DNA of 64,000 nucleotides, from NCBI RefSeq assembly GCF_007830295.1, contig NZ_VLKC01000002.1, positions 964,940-1,028,939 on the forward strand, written 5' to 3'. The notes beneath the pieces were generated by a model. That model saw only the letters and a program-made list of their open reading frames with translations. It searched no databases and was not told the origin of the DNA. Every line of letters begins with the position of its first letter. Position 1 is the stretch's first letter. Position numbers and translations under genes: made by a program. Positions 54,299-63,961 of the stretch are shown piece by piece. This DNA is from Sporomusa sp. KB1. GTDB taxonomy: Bacteria > Bacillota > Negativicutes > Sporomusales > Sporomusaceae.

Positions 54299-54946
54299 TT
54301 GAGTATAACAGAAGAAATAGTACACATTCCGGCAGATACGGCTTTACTTGAAGGAGAACTTAGAGTACCCGCTAACGCGCAGGGAATTGTACTTTTCGCC
54401 CACGGCAGCGGCAGCAGCCGTCACAGTCCTCGCAACAATTATGTTGCACGTATATTAAATAATAATGAACTAGCAACTTTGCTTATGGACTTATTAACAC
54501 CTGAAGAAGATAGAAATTATGACACAAGGTTTGACATTGAGCTACTTACGCAACGGCTAATCATAGCTACCGATTGGATACGAAATAAAATACAAACTCA
54601 GCGTCTGCCGATAGGCTATTTTGGGGCAAGCACCGGTGCTGCAGCGGCCTTGCAGGCCTCAGCTATGCAAACTTCTGTCGGAGCGGTGGTATCCCGTGGC
54701 GGTCGACCTGACTTAGCAGGGGACGGCTTAAACCGAGTAATCGCTCCTGTTTTGCTTCTTGTTGGCAGTCATGATTTTGGCGTAATCGAACTGAATGAAA
54801 AAGCCTTTAACCAATTACAATCAACTAAGAAGCTCATCCTCGTACCAGGCGCTACTCATTTATTTGAAGAAGCTGGAACCCTGGAGCAAGTGGCCAACCA
54901 TGCCGCTGATTGGTTTAAAATATATCTGGCTTCAGCAAAGTGTTAG
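54299..54946 (+). CDS. Dienelactone hydrolase-like alpha/beta hydrolase
   Basis: This 215-residue alpha/beta hydrolase has an oxyanion-region motif FAHGSGSSRHSPRN, nucleophile Ser in GYFGASTGAAAAL, and Asp/His in VGSHDFGV and GATHLFEE. It starts with TTG, with TTTGGAGG at good distance. The natural substrate is unknown. It is monocistronic with a terminator at 55039-55078. Confidence 0.85.
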   Translation: MSITEEIVHIPADTALLEGELRVPANAQGIVLFAHGSGSSRHSPRNNYVARILNNNELATLLMDLLTPEEDRNYDTRFDIELLTQRLIIATDWIRNKIQTQRLPIGYFGASTGAAAALQASAMQTSVGAVVSRGGRPDLAGDGLNRVIAPVLLLVGSHDFGVIELNEKAFNQLQSTKKLILVPGATHLFEEAGTLEQVANHAADWFKIYLASAKC

Positions 54947-55038
54947 ACAATTTTTGTCCACACGCTGCGAGTAGGTTTTTAAAGCAAATACTTATTCGGG
55001 CAAAGCTAACTATGCATTATTACTTCCTTTAAATGCAC

Positions 55039-55078
55039 AAAAATCCTGCCAAATTCATACAAAATTTGGCAGGATTTT
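55039..55078. terminator. Bidirectional terminator between hydrolase and DJ-1/PfpI gene
   Basis: AAAATCCTGCCAAATT and AATTTGGCAGGATTTT form a 16-bp stem around a short loop, serving the two convergent genes. Confidence 0.9.
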
Positions 55079-55110
55079 CACCAGGTTCTTCCTTCCAGAT
55101 AAGGCTTTAG

Positions 55111-55656
55111 TCAGATAATCATTTCTTGCCTTATGGTAGTTGCTAATTCTAACCCCTTCAAGACTTCTACTATTGTTAGTGCAAAGTGCGGAGAAGTACC
55201 CGGTCCACGTGAAGTAATTATATTACCATCAATTATTGTGCTGTCTGGCACGCTTGTATCTGCACCTTGTAAATGCTGCTCAAGCCCTGGATAACAAGTA
55301 GCTGATTTCCCTTTGAGAAGCCCTAATTTACCTAAAATAGCCGGAGCTGCACATATTGCTGCAACCCATTTTCCCTGTTCCGCAGCTCTTACTAGCTGTT
55401 CATTTAAACCAACATGTTTGTCCATAGTCTGCGTTCCTTGCAATCCCCCCGGAAGTATTATCATGTCAACATCCGAATAATCAACACTCTCATATAACAC
55501 ATCCGCTATAACCGTAATATTATGTGCACCGGTTACTTCCCTTTTCCCCATAATAGAAACCATTTGAATAGTAATATCTGCTCTGCGTAAAATATCAACG
55601 ACACTAATTGCTTCTATCTCCTCAAATCCATCCGCTAAATGCAATACTGCTTTCAT
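55111..55656 (-). CDS. DJ-1/PfpI family protein
   Basis: This 181-residue protein has the DJ-1/PfpI flavodoxin-like fold (MKAVLHLADGFEEIEA) with the nucleophile Cys in AAICAAPAILG and the acidic residue near the N-terminus. Members act as glyoxalase/deglycase-like or chaperone proteins (YajL/ThiJ group). AAAGGA selects the ATG at 55656 over 55674. Confidence 0.9.
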   Translation of the reverse strand: MKAVLHLADGFEEIEAISVVDILRRADITIQMVSIMGKREVTGAHNITVIADVLYESVDYSDVDMIILPGGLQGTQTMDKHVGLNEQLVRAAEQGKWVAAICAAPAILGKLGLLKGKSATCYPGLEQHLQGADTSVPDSTIIDGNIITSRGPGTSPHFALTIVEVLKGLELATTIRQEMII

Positions 55657-55790
55657 TTCCATACATCCTTTCATTATTCGCTATTCGCTGAAACATTAAT
55701 TATATTCCCGCCTCTAAGGCAACATTACATCTATCTAAAGCTGCTATGTAGTATTAGTAAATTTTCCTTTTTTATGTTTGAAGACATTTA

Positions 55791-56540
55791 CTATGCTCCA
55801 TGGGCTTTCACAAAAAGTCCAATGGCTAGTCCAAAGCCAAGGATAATAATGCAAATTCGCAATAACTTTTCATTTACCCGCTTCAATGCGTAAGCTCCAA
55901 CCTGGCCGCCTGCAATAGAGGCAACTGAGGCCACCATAACTTGCGTCCACGCAACATCCCGGGAAAAAAGAAAAATCAAAACAGCGGAAGCGTTCATTAC
56001 TCCAGCCAATACATTCTTGGTTGCTCCTGCCTTGCGCACATTCAAACCTGCAATTGTCAAGGCAGCCAACATTAAAATGCCAATGCCCCCGCCAAAATAT
56101 CCACCGTAGATGGAAATAGCAAATTGCATGGCTAAGGAACTACCAGGCCCTAAGGGCTTTGAATTTTCGTTTGTTTTCCGGAAAAAGCTTCCCCATAAGA
56201 AAACAAATGTAGCAAATAAAACCAACCATGGTACCAAAAATTCGAAAATCGAAACAGGCGTCAGCAGCAAAAGAAAAGCACCAAAAACACCGCCAATCAA
56301 ACTAACGCCAAACAAAACCTTAAATGATAGTTGGGGTAAACCTGAAACATTCTTTCGGCCGGCTAACCCTGTTGTAACCTGACCCGGAAAAAGTGCGACA
56401 GTCGATGTAATATTGGCCGCCCGCGCATCCAATCCCGTAAACATCAGTGCTGGAAAAGTAAGGAATGATCCTCCGCCAGCTAACGCATTTTGAACACCTG
56501 CACAAAAAGCTGCAATAAAAAGAACAACAAATGTTATCAT
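55791..56540 (-). CDS. TauE/SafE family sulfite/anion exporter
   Basis: This 249-residue membrane protein has seven to eight helices and the family marks NALAGGGSFLTFPAL and YGGYFGGGIGILMLAAL. TauE/SafE proteins export sulfite, sulfoacetate or related anions. It is a single gene with no clear partner; a link to the sulfur-type molybdoenzyme 15 kb away would be speculative. Confidence 0.9.
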   Translation of the reverse strand: MITFVVLFIAAFCAGVQNALAGGGSFLTFPALMFTGLDARAANITSTVALFPGQVTTGLAGRKNVSGLPQLSFKVLFGVSLIGGVFGAFLLLLTPVSIFEFLVPWLVLFATFVFLWGSFFRKTNENSKPLGPGSSLAMQFAISIYGGYFGGGIGILMLAALTIAGLNVRKAGATKNVLAGVMNASAVLIFLFSRDVAWTQVMVASVASIAGGQVGAYALKRVNEKLLRICIIILGFGLAIGLFVKAHGA

Positions 56541-56741
56541 AAATTAAGTACCACCTTCATTACCCATCTTTCAACGAACAAGCTTTTTGATATCGTATTT
56601 ATTCGAGAATTATAGCAATGTTGGCATTCCCCCCCATAATTAGGTTGGGCCAATAAAATCCATCGGCCACTTGTCTTTACAACTACTTCTATAATACGAT
56701 CTTCCTGCCTCTAATCCTGCTCTTAAATGCCTTTGCTCTCT

Positions 56742-56866
56742 CTATTTTATTAATGCCAATTCATTCAATTCGCTTAAGGTCGTCCTCTGACCAAGAACAA
56801 TCATACTATCACCGGCACTTATAACTTATGTTCCCGATGGATGGAAGTGATAATGTTAAACGATCT
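56742..56866 (-). pseudogene. Remnant of a TrkA-C (RCK_C) domain
   Basis: The minus strand reads NIITSIHREHK, then after a one-base shift ISAGDSMIVLGQRTTLSELNE and a stop. That is the typical last ~40 residues of an RCK_C domain (AGDxLxVLGxxxxLxEL). The upstream part is missing, so this is the tail of a lost K+-channel or transporter gene. Confidence 0.5.
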
Positions 56867-56945
56867 AAATACATACTATCTCACCCCCCCTTACTTTAGC
56901 GTACTGCCTATCGTCTTAGTTTACCAATACATTCACTATACGTCA

Positions 56946-56978
56946 AAAAATCCTTCCAGTAATATTTTGGAAGGATTT
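56946..56978. terminator. Terminator-like hairpin
   Basis: AAATCCTTCCA and TGGAAGGATTT form an 11-bp stem around nine bases, with A/T tracts on both sides. It lies in the gap before the small membrane protein gene. Confidence 0.65.
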
Positions 56979-57069
56979 ACCTTTAATGTCATAAGCGACC
57001 TGCTGGGGAGAATCTCATAAAAAATCAACCAAATTGCAATAATAACTAAAACTATCTACAGGAGAAACT

Positions 57070-57306
57070 ATGACAAGCTTTGACCTTTATACAGCCTATC
57101 AGCGCATCATATACATTATCTTACATTATTGTTCCTTCTGGACAATACTAACTTGTATACTATCAGCCAGTATTTCATGGCGCCTTTTCACAATATTACA
57201 CACGCAAAATTCAAGTACAAATGATACCTTCCTTGCCTGGTGGACAACAGCAGCCTGGGGTAGCGCAGCCATACTGTTTTTCCTTGTTGGTCTTCTGTTT
57301 ACCTAA
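57070..57306 (+). CDS. Small two-helix membrane protein, unknown
   Basis: This 78-residue protein has two hydrophobic segments (about residues 12-40 and 55-77) with aromatic-rich flanks (FLAWWTTAAWGSAAILFF). CAGGAG lies before the ATG. It ends directly against the convergent gerC stop. I do not recognise the family; germination operons sometimes have small membrane subunits (GerD/GerXD-like), but orientation argues against a shared operon. Confidence 0.65.
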   Translation: MTSFDLYTAYQRIIYIILHYCSFWTILTCILSASISWRLFTILHTQNSSTNDTFLAWWTTAAWGSAAILFFLVGLLFT

Positions 57307-58542
57307 CTAATCATGCTCGCCAACTCCACGAATGCTTACATTGACTGAGATGATCAACGGGATTGTTGGGTAAATATCTTCCCATTGATCCTTAATTTTT
57401 TTCCATTCAAAAGGGTGATACCCTTTAAATCTAGCCTTCACGTTGGGAATATCAACACCTAGCTGCTGTTGAAACTTCCAAGTATCCCGAACGTTTTGGG
57501 CAACTTCTTGGGCAACTTCCTGTTCTACGCTGTGCAAAAATGCCAGATCATGCATATCATGCTTGGTTTTACAATTACTTTCCCCAAGATTGCCCTGCAT
57601 CGTAACATCTAGAGTGAAATAGATAGTATCCCCTTCGATATGCGGGGTAAGCTTTGTATCGTGCTGAAACAACTCATAGACAATCTCCTGCTCCGGATCA
57701 TCAGAGCACTTGACAGGGATAACTGCCGACTTTTCTGTGCCATACATAAACTTAAACCCCCTGGTAATATACTCATCAGCATATCCCATTAGGGTGTCAT
57801 GTTTAAATAAGGCTAACCCACCTAATTTGGGCAGATTATCAATATAGTCCAGCCGTGGTATTGTGTAGTCAGCATCATTATCCATGGCTTGGGTAATATA
57901 ACCTATATCGGCTTTGGACCCAGCTACATGAACGTTTTTCCTATGGTTTCTAATCAGACCGTTCAGATACGTTCCTCCAGGCTCTCCTGTTGGCGGATTA
58001 TACTGGGCGATTGCTTTGGCTTCCCCGGGGGTAATGAATATTTTTGTGCGTGAACGCATTTCCGGATCGCGGCGAAAAAAATCAAGAATTGGTCGTAACC
58101 CGTTCTTCTTTACAGCAGCCTCGCTGATGACAATGGCAGAAAGATGCTCAAAGTATATGCTCTTACTGCTCTGGCCGAGCATGTCCCGTACCATTTCAAA
58201 CATGGGCTTGCCTGTGTCTGAGATAACAAAAGTTTTTTCGCCTTGTGTTCCGCCTCCTTTGCTTTCGCTTTTGACAAGTTTCAGGATCTGAAGACTAAGC
58301 ATGTATTCTTTTGTACCTTGTTTCTGCACAAAGGTCTGCGTTTGGGCTATGTGTTTTTCGGACTCTGATTTTTTTACTATATCGGCATCATCAATCGCGG
58401 CGATCAAAACAAAATTACGATCTTGCATTTCTTTGGCATCCCAACACCCTGTTGTAAGCAGGCAAGCGCAAATGCCAATTCCTACTGCGACACTTCGCCA
58501 GGCTATAGTAGCAACATTTTCTTGCTTTATTTTATTGAGCAT
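57307..58542 (-). CDS. gerC: Ger(x)C family spore germination lipoprotein
   Basis: This 411-residue C subunit of a GerA-type germinant receptor has a signal peptide ending in the lipobox LTTGC and the family block WDAKEMQDRNFVLIAAID. It is anchored in the spore inner membrane and needed for receptor function. It overlaps the gerB-type gene by 16 bases. GerC follows A and B, the classical order. Confidence 0.92.
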   Translation of the reverse strand: MLNKIKQENVATIAWRSVAVGIGICACLLTTGCWDAKEMQDRNFVLIAAIDDADIVKKSESEKHIAQTQTFVQKQGTKEYMLSLQILKLVKSESKGGGTQGEKTFVISDTGKPMFEMVRDMLGQSSKSIYFEHLSAIVISEAAVKKNGLRPILDFFRRDPEMRSRTKIFITPGEAKAIAQYNPPTGEPGGTYLNGLIRNHRKNVHVAGSKADIGYITQAMDNDADYTIPRLDYIDNLPKLGGLALFKHDTLMGYADEYITRGFKFMYGTEKSAVIPVKCSDDPEQEIVYELFQHDTKLTPHIEGDTIYFTLDVTMQGNLGESNCKTKHDMHDLAFLHSVEQEVAQEVAQNVRDTWKFQQQLGVDIPNVKARFKGYHPFEWKKIKDQWEDIYPTIPLIISVNVSIRGVGEHD

Positions 58543-59639
58543 TGTGGATTACTGCCTTTCTTCCGCCAGACTAAAAATAATAGTATCGGAATGATAACAA
58601 AAGAAAAGAACAAGGCAATATACATACTAAAATTCCGGAATGTCTCCTGCCGCGCTGGAGTATCAACAAAGCTGCTAACCCAAAAAATCAGAGGCAAGAA
58701 GACCGGAATAAATGTCCGGTGATCTTTGTATTTTAAATATTTCCGGCAACCTTCTGCTACAACGAAATAATTTAGAACCATCGAGATATACGTTACTGGC
58801 ATAAAGTACATAATCATATAGTTTTCCAACCTCTCTATAAAGGTTCCCGGCAGTTCTATACTCTTCATTGCATAAATTACCGGATCTTGGACATTTGCAA
58901 TGGTTTTAGCCGTGATACTGCCGACTAGTGCAATGGCACCCACGACATATATCAGGATAATCACCAGAAATCCCCACCCGACAGTTCGAGCAAAACTTAC
59001 TTTCCCGCGGCTTGCCAATGGCAAGAGCACCAGCAATGACTCATACCCTGCATAATAGTCGGTGTGATAGGGAATCCCCTGCAATATCCCGATAAAGTTA
59101 TCTGACCAAAACGGCAACAGATTTAACGGTTCAAAATTGAACCAAATAAGACTATAAAAAATATAAAGCATCGGCACTGCCAAAATCAAAATCTGAATTA
59201 CCCGTAGAATAGTTCCCCACTCCTGCATGGCACAATAAACTACAGCCAGCAATAGAACAAGCACTAAAAATTCCGGTGGAGTCTGGTCAAACAGAAATAC
59301 AGAACTCAATGTAGTAAGCGCTGTTGCGCAATTGATGATATCAAGCAGTAGTACTGCAATAAAAACAAGAAAAATGACAGCTCCAAACCTTTTACCAACC
59401 AAACGGGGAGTATATTCACCAATTGTTTCTTCTGGAAACTGCTCTCCAAGACAAATCATTAAATAAGCTGCTGCATAAAAAAACAATCCTGCCAGTGCCG
59501 TACTCAGCCATAAGAATTGTTCCGAATAATGTACAATAATAGTTGTTGCGGAGAGAAGGCGGGCGGTAAGCAAACTAGAAGTAGTAACCATTCCCAACTG
59601 CCAAGGTGACATTTTCCCTTTTGCCTCAAAATTCGCCAT
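58527..59639 (-). CDS. gerB: GerB-family germinant receptor permease subunit
   Basis: This ~370-residue protein has about ten transmembrane helices of the APC superfamily (MSPWQLGMVTTSSLLTARLL at the start). It is the germinant-binding B subunit of a GerA-type receptor. The ATG at 59639 overlaps the gerA stop by one base (TGATG). Confidence 0.92.
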   Translation of the reverse strand: MANFEAKGKMSPWQLGMVTTSSLLTARLLSATTIIVHYSEQFLWLSTALAGLFFYAAAYLMICLGEQFPEETIGEYTPRLVGKRFGAVIFLVFIAVLLLDIINCATALTTLSSVFLFDQTPPEFLVLVLLLAVVYCAMQEWGTILRVIQILILAVPMLYIFYSLIWFNFEPLNLLPFWSDNFIGILQGIPYHTDYYAGYESLLVLLPLASRGKVSFARTVGWGFLVIILIYVVGAIALVGSITAKTIANVQDPVIYAMKSIELPGTFIERLENYMIMYFMPVTYISMVLNYFVVAEGCRKYLKYKDHRTFIPVFLPLIFWVSSFVDTPARQETFRNFSMYIALFFSFVIIPILLFLVWRKKGSNPQCSIK

Positions 59640-61288
59640 CAATCCTCAACACCTTGTCTAGTCCTATCTTGAGGTCCAAGTCTTTTGGGACGGGACGTTA
59701 AAAATTTGGCAGGCAAGCGTACCAACCCATCCTTCCAATCTGCTATAAGGGTGATGTCAAAAAGATCTCCCAGATAAGATTCGCCGTAAGAACGTAACGA
59801 ACAGAGAAAAACAATTAGCAAAATAAAAGAAATAACAACTCCGTACAGCCCTAACATCGACGCTGCGATAAGGACAGGAACTCGGAAAAAGCGCAAAGCC
59901 ATGCCAAAGGTATAGGATGGCATGCTGAAGGAGGCTAGACCTGTAAGAGCAATTACGACAACCAATAATGCATTGACTAATGCTGCTTCTACAACTGTCG
60001 TACCGATGACCAATGCCCCTACAACACCTGCGGCCGCAGCCAGCTTTTGCGGCAACCGGATAATGGCCTCCTGGAAGATTTCCAATAGTCCTTCCATCAG
60101 GAGCACCTCCAATAATGCTGGAAACGGGGTTCTAGCCCTGAGCTCAGCAATGGCAAAAGCCAGCCCGGGTGGCAGCATACCTGGGTGGTAAGACACTATA
60201 CTTACATAAAGCGCCGGCAAAAAAATAGCAATCAAAGCTGAAAGGTAACGGGTAAATCGCATTATGCTCGCCACAGCAGGTCGCTGGGTATAATCATCGA
60301 CAGTCTGCAAAAAATCCTGCAGTGATACCGGAAGTATCATAACGGCCGGGGAATTATCAACAATAATGCTTATTCTGCCTTCATATAGACCGGCAACAGT
60401 TTTGTCAGGCCTTTCGGTAGATAAAACCTGGGGAAAGGGATTCCAAACCCGGTTGCTCAAAAATTCTTCGATATTGGCTGCAAGAATCACCCTATCAATG
60501 TAAATCGACAATAGTTGATTTCGAACCGCATCTACCAATTCAGGCTTTACAATGTCATCGACATATAACAAGGCAACTGAAGTTTGTGTTCTGGAGCCAA
60601 TTTCAAATATTTCAACTTTTAAATCCGGATCCTTTGTCCGACGCCTTACCAAAGCGATGTTGTCGCTAAGTGTTTCATTAAAGGCATCATGAGGCCCTTT
60701 TGAGACATCTTCGTTTTCAGCCTTACTGATTTGTCTTTTTTCATATTTGGCAGCATCAATGGACACTGCATCTGAAATACCATCAATTAATAAAAGTGGA
60801 TTACCCTTAAGAATATTAGTAATTACTTCTGTAGGTTTCGTAACAACTGTAACATTCGCGGCAGTAATTAAGAGATTAGTAATTTCGGCTACGTCACCAA
60901 ATGATTGGTTGCGTCCTAATCTGCCTGTTAAACATTCAATTACTGTCTTTTCTAGTTTATTTGTATCTGTTAGTCCGCCTAAATACACTAACAAGGCCTT
61001 CGCCTTGCCTGCTCGAAACGGGCGATACTTAACATCGTCACAGCGCGATAAGGCACTGCGCACTAACTGCTCATTAATTTCAATATTGTTCGTGAAAATG
61101 AATGGTTGTCCAGCCGGAGCTGCAACTTTACGCAGGTCTTTTGCTGCAACGCTGATTGCGGACTCAATATCTTTACTTAGCTGAACGTGTTTTTGTAACT
61201 CCCCCAGCCTTTGACGAGCTTCGCTAATTGAAGTATTAGGCTGTACAGCAGATAGCTTATTAAACCTAAATCGCAGTGATTTCTCCAT
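59639..61288 (-). CDS. gerA: GerA-family germinant receptor A subunit
   Basis: This 549-residue protein has an N-terminal soluble domain (~1-330), then five to six transmembrane helices (AIFLPALYVSIVSYHPGMLP). The GerA hallmarks FPALLEVLLMEGLLEIFQEA and RLPQKLAAAAGVVGALVIG are present. It forms the oligomeric channel of the germinant receptor. AAGGGGG precedes the ATG. It is the first gene of the gerABC operon, just after a terminator that isolates it from the upstream dehydrogenase gene. Confidence 0.94.
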   Translation of the reverse strand: MEKSLRFRFNKLSAVQPNTSISEARQRLGELQKHVQLSKDIESAISVAAKDLRKVAAPAGQPFIFTNNIEINEQLVRSALSRCDDVKYRPFRAGKAKALLVYLGGLTDTNKLEKTVIECLTGRLGRNQSFGDVAEITNLLITAANVTVVTKPTEVITNILKGNPLLLIDGISDAVSIDAAKYEKRQISKAENEDVSKGPHDAFNETLSDNIALVRRRTKDPDLKVEIFEIGSRTQTSVALLYVDDIVKPELVDAVRNQLLSIYIDRVILAANIEEFLSNRVWNPFPQVLSTERPDKTVAGLYEGRISIIVDNSPAVMILPVSLQDFLQTVDDYTQRPAVASIMRFTRYLSALIAIFLPALYVSIVSYHPGMLPPGLAFAIAELRARTPFPALLEVLLMEGLLEIFQEAIIRLPQKLAAAAGVVGALVIGTTVVEAALVNALLVVVIALTGLASFSMPSYTFGMALRFFRVPVLIAASMLGLYGVVISFILLIVFLCSLRSYGESYLGDLFDITLIADWKDGLVRLPAKFLTSRPKRLGPQDRTRQGVED

Positions 61289-61333
61289 ACCTAATCCCCC
61301 TTAGTGATACCGTGAATAGTTTCTCCTAAAGTG

Positions 61334-61367
61334 GAAAAAACATGTAATAGCGATAATTACATGTTTT
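61334..61367 (-). terminator. Terminator between the dehydrogenase and gerA genes
   Basis: AAAAACATGTAAT and ATTACATGTTTTT form a 13-bp stem around a short loop; on the minus strand it ends in TTTTTT. Confidence 0.88.
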
Positions 61368-61381
61368 TGGTAAGACAATCT

Positions 61382-62329
61382 TTATTCAACAATTTTAAAT
61401 ACACTTTTTAATGCGTTCTGATCAGCAAATGCTGCTTGGTATTCTTCCAATGTATACACGCCACCAAGCAAGCCTTCCGTAGAGACCAGTTTCTTATCCA
61501 GCAATCTGAGAGTTGCATCCATGGGACCGCAACGGGATCCCACTAACGTGATTTCATTTACTACCCATAAAGTCGGATTTAATAATGCCTGGTCGTGATA
61601 AGTACTTTTCAGCACCACTTTTCCCATTGGTTTTACTATATTTTGCGCATAGCTTAGGCCAGACTGATTTCCTGTAGCATCTACTACTACATCAAAATAA
61701 CTCGCATAATCAACCTGGGAAATTAACTGGACCCGCGCCTTGTTTTTTAACAAAAACAAGGACTTTTCATTTCTGCCTAAGATAGTTAAATCACAGCCGG
61801 TAAGGCTGAGTACCTGCCCGATCAGCTGTCCAAGCTTGCCACTTCCCACAATGGCTACCTTATGAGTTGGCCTGATATGGCATTGGTTGGTAATTTCCAG
61901 CGCAGCAGCCAGCGGTTCAGCAAACACCGCTTCTAAATCAGCAACACCATCAGGAACCAGATGCAGATTTGCCAGCGGTAAAGTAATATATTGAGCAAAG
62001 GCTCCATCCTTGTTAGTAATACCTAGTACTCTACGGTTTTTACAGTGGTTATTGTAGCCTTGACGACAGTGCTTGCATTCTCCGCAACCCAGGTTAATTT
62101 CGCCAACTACGCGTTTACCAATATAAGTTGGATCCTCTGCTTCTTCCACTACTCCCACAAACTCGTGTCCTAAAATTCCTTGAAAACCTTTATAACCCTT
62201 AATGATTTCTTTATCTGTATTACAGATAGCTCCATAATGGATTTTAATTAGAGCTTCCCCTTTTTCTCTCCTAGGCTGAGGATAATCCTCAATAAAGGTT
62301 AGTACCTCATCAAAATACAAACACTTCAT
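61382..62329 (-). CDS. Zinc-dependent MDR alcohol/polyol dehydrogenase
   Basis: This 315-residue medium-chain dehydrogenase has catalytic zinc ligands in AICNTD and GHEFVG, structural zinc cysteines in CGECKHC...C, and a nucleotide-binding VGSGKLGQLIG. It reduces or oxidises an alcohol, sugar alcohol or threonine-like substrate; specificity cannot be told. AAGGAG selects the ATG at 62329, so the longer frame to 62383 is not used. It lies 63 bases downstream of the DUF4127 gene and is probably co-transcribed. Confidence 0.88.
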   Translation of the reverse strand: MKCLYFDEVLTFIEDYPQPRREKGEALIKIHYGAICNTDKEIIKGYKGFQGILGHEFVGVVEEAEDPTYIGKRVVGEINLGCGECKHCRQGYNNHCKNRRVLGITNKDGAFAQYITLPLANLHLVPDGVADLEAVFAEPLAAALEITNQCHIRPTHKVAIVGSGKLGQLIGQVLSLTGCDLTILGRNEKSLFLLKNKARVQLISQVDYASYFDVVVDATGNQSGLSYAQNIVKPMGKVVLKSTYHDQALLNPTLWVVNEITLVGSRCGPMDATLRLLDKKLVSTEGLLGGVYTLEEYQAAFADQNALKSVFKIVE

Positions 62330-62392
62330 TTTCGCATCTCCTTTTAGTGCATTGTCATACACCTTGCTGCTCTCAATTAACATTTTTAGTAG

Positions 62393-63961
62393 CTAACCTT
62401 TGGGAAACTCATATAATTCTATCTTTACTTCGAACATCCGGTTCCAGGGAAAGGCAAGTTTGAAATTATTCAATGGATACTCTGGAAAATTAGCGGCGGC
62501 GAAAGCCCGCAGCCGCCGCTCGGTCTCGAGTGTCAACTGGGGAGTTAGCTTATCAAGATAAGACCAGTTGCCGCCAAGTGGGAAGAGCACTTCTGTCCCT
62601 ACCGCGCCCCGGACATTGGCCTGATAAGCCCAGTCATCCAAAAATCTCACTGCAAGAAGCCTGTTCTTGTCCACTGGTGCCATCTCCCTGGCCAACATTC
62701 CCTGGCCAATTGCATAGCCGATAGTATTGCTCGCCGTGTTCCAACCCGAGTAGGACTCCAGCTTAAACAGCAGTCCGCGTTTGCGCAACTCGGACATGAA
62801 GGCGTTATCCGCGCCGTTGGCAAAAGCAATATCTGCCACAGCCAGTCGGTGCCCGAATGCCGCCTCACGCGCGGCATCCGCCGCCAAAGCGACAGGTGCC
62901 GCCCTAAACCGGCCATGGTTAAAGGTGCTATCTGCCTCATGGGTAACACCATCCTCAGGCGTATTTATCGCCAGCGTCAGGTCGGCCAGCTTTGAATTCA
63001 GCGGTATGCCGCCAGCAGCAAAGATATGGGCGTTGATGGTCTGTCCGACCGCGACGTCCTCATAGGAAGGCACCGTGTCCCGGCCGGCACCGGGAGCAAA
63101 CAATACCCGCACTATTGGCGTGCGAACTGTAGCATTATTGATTGCCCGCGTTACCATTAGCATTCCAATCTCATCAGCTCCAGGGAAAGAGGCGTATCTG
63201 CTCATCGGAAGTTCAGTCGTCTCTGCAGCCAGATGGCGAGACTCCATATGTGACTGGGAATAAGGCGAACAATCATCTCTCCCCATCAACAAATAAGCGA
63301 AGGTATCATTTTTAGCGTAATCAATTAAACGCCGGTTAGCATTGAAGTTTTTTCCCCTCCGGGCATACCAGTCGGTCAATATTGCTTGCGGCACCTTGTC
63401 CAGCAAGCCACGTAGCTCGCTTTTGTCACGAGGCTTCAAACCACGAGTCTCAGCCTGATCACGCAAGGCGGTAATCCGAAAAATACTTGGCCCATATACT
63501 TGGTAGTAGGGCGGTTCTTCTCCGCCTTCGCCAGATTTAGGCGTGCGCATAATGGTAGAGAAAATATATATACTCATTGCCGGATTAAGAGCTTTTAACT
63601 TGGCGAAATTAGTTAGCCTGTCCTCAATAACATTCATGGCAATGTTATGTGTGCGCGAGCCGACTAGGTTACCATACAAGAGAGAATCGGCTGATACCAC
63701 CACCCTGTCGGCAATGAGGGCATGATCAAATAGCCACCTCCACAGGCCATCCGGATCGCCCGGCTCATTGCGGCTACCTAGCAGGACTGCTGGCGGTACC
63801 ACAATATCAACGCCGGCTGCCTTAACCGTGTCGACAACATAATCCAGATTAACCGGACGATCATCCATTGGTATATAAACTATAGTCTGAGCGCTGACAG
63901 GAGTGGCAGCCAACCAAAATACAGCTACCACCGCCAGCAGAAGAAATTTGTATTTGCTCAT
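62393..63961 (-). CDS. Secreted DUF4127 family protein
   Basis: This 522-residue protein has a signal peptide (LLLAVVAVFWLAATPVSA) and the DUF4127 opening block IVYIPMDDRPVNLDYV, with the later RDDCSPYSQSH and PGADEIGMLMVTRA stretches. No enzymatic function is established for the family. It is exported, so it acts in the periplasm or outside. The following 39 bases to the window end hold its ribosome site (GGGAGG). Confidence 0.88.
   Translation of the reverse strand: MSKYKFLLLAVVAVFWLAATPVSAQTIVYIPMDDRPVNLDYVVDTVKAAGVDIVVPPAVLLGSRNEPGDPDGLWRWLFDHALIADRVVVSADSLLYGNLVGSRTHNIAMNVIEDRLTNFAKLKALNPAMSIYIFSTIMRTPKSGEGGEEPPYYQVYGPSIFRITALRDQAETRGLKPRDKSELRGLLDKVPQAILTDWYARRGKNFNANRRLIDYAKNDTFAYLLMGRDDCSPYSQSHMESRHLAAETTELPMSRYASFPGADEIGMLMVTRAINNATVRTPIVRVLFAPGAGRDTVPSYEDVAVGQTINAHIFAAGGIPLNSKLADLTLAINTPEDGVTHEADSTFNHGRFRAAPVALAADAAREAAFGHRLAVADIAFANGADNAFMSELRKRGLLFKLESYSGWNTASNTIGYAIGQGMLAREMAPVDKNRLLAVRFLDDWAYQANVRGAVGTEVLFPLGGNWSYLDKLTPQLTLETERRLRAFAAANFPEYPLNNFKLAFPWNRMFEVKIELYEFPKG

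Larger units (their letters stand above)
56541..57069. other. Intergenic region with gene remnant and terminator-like hairpin
   Basis: This 529-base gap holds the TrkA-C-like remnant (separate entry), a hairpin at 56946-56978 and GGAG before the small membrane-protein ATG at 57070. The stretch 56560-56740 shows no convincing coding sequence. Confidence 0.5.
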
